This document shows, in pieces, positions 60,019-64,000 of a stretch of 64,000 bases of DNA. The stretch spans positions 1,550,001 to 1,614,000 of the forward strand of contig CAWHXF010000027.1 of assembly GCA_963833195.1 (NCBI GenBank), in the 5' to 3' direction. Positions within the stretch are counted from its first letter, which is position 1; each line of letters starts with the position of its first letter. A program made the position numbers and the translations under genes. The DNA is from Granulosicoccus sp963833195. Its GTDB lineage: Bacteria > Pseudomonadota > Gammaproteobacteria > Granulosicoccales > Granulosicoccaceae. Under the pieces are notes generated by a model. The model was not told the origin of the DNA and did no database searches. It saw only the letters and a program-made list of their open reading frames with translations.

Positions 60019-62205
60019 GTGAGCACGACGGTGCCACCGTCCGGCATGCGCACCACCGACGCCGCGGGCGCGCCGCACCCGCCTGCCGATGGCCCCGCGC
60101 CGTCGGCGGACCTGCACGATCCCACCGTCAACGCGTTCGAGCGCGGCGGCGCCGGGCGGCTGCTGTTCTGGATCGCCGTCGCGTTCTCCACGTTCCAGAT
60201 CGCCACCGCGGCCCACCTCGTCGACCTGCCGAGCCAGGTCGTGCGCGCGCTGCACGTGGGCTTCCTGCTGCTGCTCGGCTTCCCGCTCGCGGCCGTCGCG
60301 CGCGGCTGGTCGCGCCCCGCGCGCGTGGCGATGTGGGTGCTCGCCGCGGCGGCCGTGGCGGTCGCCGCCTACCAGTGGGTCGACTACACCGAGCTGCTGC
60401 TGCGCGCGGGCGACCCGCTGCCGCGCGATCTGGTCATGGGCACGCTGCTGATCGCCCTGACCTTCGCGGCCGCCTGGCTCGTGATGGGTCCGGCGCTGCC
60501 GATCATCGCGGGGCTGTTCCTCGCCTACTGCCTGTTCGGCGAGTACCTGCCGGCGCCCCTGGATCATCGCGGCTACGGCTGGGACCAGGTGATCGACCAC
60601 ATGGCGTACGGGACCGAGGGCATCTACGGCATCCCGGTGTACGTCTCGTCGACGTACATCTTCCTGTTCATCCTGTTCGGCTCGTTCCTGGAGCGTGCCG
60701 GCATGATCGGGCTGTTCACCGACGTGTCGATGGGGCTCGTCGGACACCGCATCGGCGGCCCCGCGAAGGTGTCCGTGATCTCGTCGGGGCTGATGGGCAC
60801 GATCTCCGGCTCCGGCGTGGCGAACGTCGTCACCACGGGCCAGTTCACCATCCCGCTCATGAAGCGCTTCGGCTACCGCGCGGCGTTCGCGGGCGGCGTC
60901 GAATCCACCGCGTCGATGGGCGGACAGCTCATGCCCCCGGTCATGGGGGCCGTGGCGTTCATCATGGCCGAGACGCTCGGCGTGGAGTACGTCGAGGTCG
61001 TGAAGGCCGCGCTCATTCCCGCGGTGCTGTACTTCGCCTCGGCGCTGTGGATGGTGCACCTGGAGGCCGCGAAGCGCGGGCTCGTGGGCCTGCCCAGGGA
61101 CGAGCTGCCCTCGCCGCTCGGCGCACTGAAGAAGAGCTGGTACCTGCTGCTGCCGCTCGCGGTGCTCGTGTACCTGCTGTTCACGGGCTACACGCCGCTG
61201 TTCGCCGGCACCGTCGGGCTCGCGCTCACGGTGCTGCTGGTGCTCGGCGGCTCGGTCGCGCTCGGGCTGCCCGCCGGGGCCCTGCGGGCCATCTTCTGGG
61301 TGGGCCTGGGCATCGTGTCGGCCGCGTTCTTCGAGTTCGGGCTGCCGTTCATCGCGGCGGCCATCGTCGTGCTGATCGCCGTCAACGCGCTGCGCGCGGG
61401 CGGTCGGCGGACCCTGATCGATTGTCGCGATTCGTTGGCCGACGGGGCGCGCACCGCCCTGCCCGTCGGCGTCGCCTGCGCGGTCGTCGGCGTGATCATC
61501 GGCACGATGACGCTGACGGGCGCGGCCAACACCTTCGGGCAGTTCATCGTGGCGATCGGCGAGCAGAGCCTGTTGCTATCGCTGCTGCTCACGATGGTCA
61601 CCTGCATCGTGCTCGGCATGGGCATCCCGACCATCCCGAACTACATCATCACGTCGTCCATCGCCGGACCGGCGCTGCTGGAGCTCGGCGTGCCGCTGAT
61701 CGTGTCGCACATGTTCGTCTTCTACTTCGGCATCCTCGCCGACCTCACGCCGCCCGTCGCTCTCGCCTGCTTCGCGGCCGCCCCCATCGCGAAGGCGAAC
61801 GGGCTGCGCATCTCGATGGAGGCGATCAAGGTGGCCGCCGCCGGCTTCGTCATCCCGTTCATGGCGGTGTACACGCCGGCGCTGATGCTGCAGGACGGCG
61901 GGCCGCTCGCCGCGCGGATCGGCTACGTGCCGGCGGTGGTGTACATCGTGGCGAAGGTGGCGCTCGCGATCGGGTTGTGGGGAACCGCGGTCATCGGCTG
62001 GGCCGGTGCGCCGCTGAGCGTCGCGCTGCGCGCGCTGGCGATCGGCGCGGCGGTGGCGCTGATCGCCGCGTTCCCGGCGCTGGACGCGCTCGGGTTCGTG
62101 CTGGCGGCGGCGTTCGCGTGGCTGGCGTGGCGGCGTGCGCGGGGGCGTGAGCCGGCCGGCACGACGGCGTCGGTTACCGCGCCGTCGACGTCCTCGGCGC
62201 GTTGA
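60019..62205 (+). CDS. TRAP transporter fused 4TM-12TM permease
   Basis: 728 residues with about 16-18 hydrophobic segments. The first part is the DctQ-like membrane domain, and the rest is the DctM-like channel with SGLMGTISGSGVANVVTTGQFTIPLMKRFGY, GGQLMPPVMGAVAFIMAE and GMGIPTIPNYIITSS. Fused permeases of this type pair with TAXI binding proteins. GTG 60019 follows the binding-protein stop by 19 nt. The stop overlaps the DUF1850 start (TTGA). Confidence 0.94.
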   Translation: MSTTVPPSGMRTTDAAGAPHPPADGPAPSADLHDPTVNAFERGGAGRLLFWIAVAFSTFQIATAAHLVDLPSQVVRALHVGFLLLLGFPLAAVARGWSRPARVAMWVLAAAAVAVAAYQWVDYTELLLRAGDPLPRDLVMGTLLIALTFAAAWLVMGPALPIIAGLFLAYCLFGEYLPAPLDHRGYGWDQVIDHMAYGTEGIYGIPVYVSSTYIFLFILFGSFLERAGMIGLFTDVSMGLVGHRIGGPAKVSVISSGLMGTISGSGVANVVTTGQFTIPLMKRFGYRAAFAGGVESTASMGGQLMPPVMGAVAFIMAETLGVEYVEVVKAALIPAVLYFASALWMVHLEAAKRGLVGLPRDELPSPLGALKKSWYLLLPLAVLVYLLFTGYTPLFAGTVGLALTVLLVLGGSVALGLPAGALRAIFWVGLGIVSAAFFEFGLPFIAAAIVVLIAVNALRAGGRRTLIDCRDSLADGARTALPVGVACAVVGVIIGTMTLTGAANTFGQFIVAIGEQSLLLSLLLTMVTCIVLGMGIPTIPNYIITSSIAGPALLELGVPLIVSHMFVFYFGILADLTPPVALACFAAAPIAKANGLRISMEAIKVAAAGFVIPFMAVYTPALMLQDGGPLAARIGYVPAVVYIVAKVALAIGLWGTAVIGWAGAPLSVALRALAIGAAVALIAAFPALDALGFVLAAAFAWLAWRRARGREPAGTTASVTAPSTSSAR

Positions 62206-62594
62206 GCGTCTGCGCCACCGTCGCTGGGCTGGCGACGCTGGTCGCCGCCGCCGAATTCACGCTGTCGTGGACGCATTCGGTCGAGCGCACGGAGTGGCGC
62301 GAGCACTGGACATCGGGGCCGGAAGGTCTGAGCCTCGTCGAGGCGCGCGTGCGCGGGTCGGGTGCGGGGATGGATCCGGGGGAAGGCGCGCGGCTCGAGG
62401 ACGGGTGGTGGGTCTGGGAGCCGGCGCTGCCCGCGGTGGCGTCGCTGGTGCTGGCGGCGTCGGGGGAGACGGGTGGGGGGTGGACGCTGTGCGAGGTCGG
62501 CGGCGAGCGCATGGGGTGTCGGGTGATCGGCGCCCGGGCGGGGGCGCCGACGCGCCTGGCCGGATGCGAGTCGGTTCCGGAGTCGCTCGAGTAG
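62202..62594 (+). CDS. DUF1850 protein of the TAXI-TRAP operon
   Basis: 130 residues. After a short hydrophobic leader, FTLSWTHSVERTEWREHW is the DUF1850 signature. DUF1850 genes are regularly found beside TAXI-TRAP permeases. TTG 62202 overlaps the permease stop, so it is translationally coupled; an unusual start codon but no better one precedes the conserved motif. The function is unknown. Confidence 0.82.
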   Translation: MSVCATVAGLATLVAAAEFTLSWTHSVERTEWREHWTSGPEGLSLVEARVRGSGAGMDPGEGARLEDGWWVWEPALPAVASLVLAASGETGGGWTLCEVGGERMGCRVIGARAGAPTRLAGCESVPESLE

Positions 62595-62772
62595 GAGGCC
62601 GGGTACGCTGCGGGCGCGGCTCCGCGGTACGGCGAGCTACAGGGCCATACAAGTCGAGGTCCGGCCCGCACGGCAATTCCTGCCCCCGCGTGCCCAGCGC
62701 GCGAGCGCCTCGCTACGGTGCCCCCTCGATCAACGGCCGCCCCTTCCCGGGACCGGCCCGGCGGGAGCCCCC

Positions 62773-63951
62773 ATGCGCGTACACGACCAGCTCGATGGCG
62801 AGACCCTCGCGATGCTCGCCGATGCCTCCGGTGCCGCGGGCAAGACGCCGCGGGTCTCGCTCTACGCCCCGATGGTCGTGGCGGGTCCGGAGACGCGTCA
62901 GAACGCCATCCGCTTCAAGAACCTGCTGCGCGAGGCGCGCGTCCGGCTCGAGGAGCTCGGCACGGCGAGCGCCGACATCGACGCGATCCTCGAGTCCGCC
63001 GAGGCCCATCTGGACGACGCCCTCTTCTGGCAGCACCAGCAGCGCGCGCTGGCGGTGTTCATGCCGTCGCCGGGCGAGGGCGACGGCGCGCTCGCGTTCC
63101 GCCTGCCGCTCGAGCTCGACGAGCTCTGCGTGGTCACGGACCGCTTCCACCTGAAGCCGCTGTTTCCGATGCTCGCGGGCGACGGCACGTACCACATCCT
63201 GGCGCTGAGCCAGAAGCACGTGCGACTGTTCGAGGCCACGCGTCACGCGGTGCGCGAGCTGCCCCTGGACGACGAGGTGCCGCGCTCGCTCTCCGACGCG
63301 CTCGGCACGGATCTCTCCGAGCGCCAGTTGCAGTCGCATTCCCCGACCGCGGACACCGGCATCTTCCACGGCCAGGGCGCGGGTACCGACGACGTGAAGC
63401 CGGAGCTGCGCAAGTTCCTGAAGATCCTCGACGGCGCGCTCGCGCCGGCGCTGCGCCGCGACGGGCGCGACCGGCCGCTCGTGATCGCCGCGGTCGAGGC
63501 GCTCGCGGCCATGTATCGCGAGGCCAGCGAGCACAAGGCCATCGTCGATACGCCGGTGACGGGCAACCCGGAGCAGAGCTCGGCCGAGGAGCTGCACGCG
63601 GCCGCCTGGCCGCTGGTGGAACCGATCTTCGATCGCGCGCGCCACGAGAGCGTCGAGCGCTTCGGCAACTCGAAGGCCGACGGAACCTGTTCCACGGACC
63701 TCGGCGACGTCGTCATCGCGGCCCAGGACGGACGCATCGACACGCTGTTCGTCGCGCGCGGCGAGCGCCGCTGGGGCACGGTCGACGTCGAGGCGCGCAG
63801 CGTCGAGCAGCACGACGACCCGGTGCCCGGCGACGAGGACCTGCTGGACCGCGCCGCGGTCGCCACGTTCCGCACCGGCGGGCAGGTCTTCGCCGTGGCG
63901 CCCGACGAGGTGCCGGACGGGGCTCCGGTGGCGGCGATCTACCGCTACTGA
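62773..63951 (+). CDS. baeRF-like protein (bacterial eRF1-related family)
   Basis: 392 residues. Features of the bacterial archaeo-eukaryotic release factor group are visible: RVSLYAPMVVAGPETRQNAIRFKNLL at the N-terminus, the strand YHILALSQKHVRLFEATR, then a domain 2/3-like part with HKAIVDTPVTGNPE and an L7Ae-like end (IAAQDGRIDTLFVARGERRWG, AAVATFRTGGQVFAV). No GGQ peptide-release motif is seen, as expected for this group. Related proteins are linked to ribosome-associated stress or hibernation, but that is not shown for this one. It begins 178 nt after DUF1850 and seems to be a separate unit. Confidence 0.78.
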   Translation: MRVHDQLDGETLAMLADASGAAGKTPRVSLYAPMVVAGPETRQNAIRFKNLLREARVRLEELGTASADIDAILESAEAHLDDALFWQHQQRALAVFMPSPGEGDGALAFRLPLELDELCVVTDRFHLKPLFPMLAGDGTYHILALSQKHVRLFEATRHAVRELPLDDEVPRSLSDALGTDLSERQLQSHSPTADTGIFHGQGAGTDDVKPELRKFLKILDGALAPALRRDGRDRPLVIAAVEALAAMYREASEHKAIVDTPVTGNPEQSSAEELHAAAWPLVEPIFDRARHESVERFGNSKADGTCSTDLGDVVIAAQDGRIDTLFVARGERRWGTVDVEARSVEQHDDPVPGDEDLLDRAAVATFRTGGQVFAVAPDEVPDGAPVAAIYRY

Positions 63952-64000
63952 GAGGTCGGCTTCGAGCCGTCCAGCGGTTCGTCCAGCACGCCCTCGATCC
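63945..64000 (-). CDS. Possible 3' end of a convergent gene (partial)
   Basis: On the minus strand the frame IEGVLDEPLDGSKPTSQ-stop is open from the window edge to TAG at 63947-63945 and overlaps the baeRF gene by 7 nt. Too short to identify or confirm. Confidence 0.25.
   Translation of the reverse strand, partial: IEGVLDEPLDGSKPTSQ

Overview
This 64 kb window is a GC-rich chromosomal segment from a proteobacterium, most likely a gammaproteobacterium. The evidence is gene order and family content: carA-carB-greA, type IV minor-pilin operons in the fimU-pilV-pilW-pilX-pilY1-pilE order, sdhCDAB followed by sdhE and a ygfX-like gene, pdxJ-acpS, YgfZ, CnoX/YbbN and DUF3461. No rRNA, tRNA, prophage, transposase or CRISPR array was recognised.

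Layout. 1-4432: pyruvate dehydrogenase genes aceF (5'-truncated) and lpdA, with a vapBC toxin-antitoxin pair between them on the other strand. 4462-7212: a DUF3461 gene and a frameshifted hydantoinase/oxoprolinase-family gene. 7318-23908: two consecutive type IV pilus minor-pilin/tip-adhesin operons, each fimU-pilV-pilW-pilX-pilY1, with pilE after the first. Both PilY1 proteins carry repeated beta-rich modules inside the von Willebrand A domain, four in one and two in the other. 24078-27598: assimilatory sulfur genes (ferredoxin/flavodoxin-NADP reductase, siroheme sulfite/nitrite reductase, DUF934) and a Trm112 protein. 27329-34448: an exported protein, a Tat-exported DUF882/M15-like protein, greA, carB (frameshifted) and carA. 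34630-37831: parE, a 78-codon repeat-bearing ORF and a metallo-beta-lactamase-fold hydrolase, joined by ATGA overlaps, with a large hairpin over the last start codon. 38032-40483: cnoX, a DUF2007 gene and ygfZ. 40666-46593: succinate dehydrogenase with assembly factors on both sides (SdhAF4, sdhCDAB, SdhE, YgfX-like), then pdxJ and acpS. 46621-57661: an accessory envelope cluster with an intact GH16 lipoprotein, a GH16 paralogue that has lost its catalytic residues, an outer-membrane-barrel protein with (Asp-Ala-Thr)n repeats, a calcium-repeat lipoprotein with a Gly/Asp/Thr tail, an exported beta-sandwich protein and a large coiled-coil membrane protein. 57898-62594: a class IV aminotransferase divergent from a TAXI-type TRAP transporter operon (binding protein, fused permease, DUF1850). 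62773-63951: a baeRF-like protein.

Two features recur. First, several otherwise intact genes (hydantoinase, pilY1 twice, carB, the calcium-repeat lipoprotein, perhaps the exported protein at 27329) are broken by what looks like a single extra base. Because carB and pilY1 are otherwise fully conserved, consensus sequence error is the simplest explanation. Second, short in-frame tandem repeats (6, 9, 12, 15 and 30 bp) are expanded inside or beside many genes, including carA. The candidates for undescribed biology are the envelope/GH16 pseudoenzyme cluster, the module-bearing twin PilY1 adhesins, and the parE-smORF-MBL unit with its start-codon hairpin.
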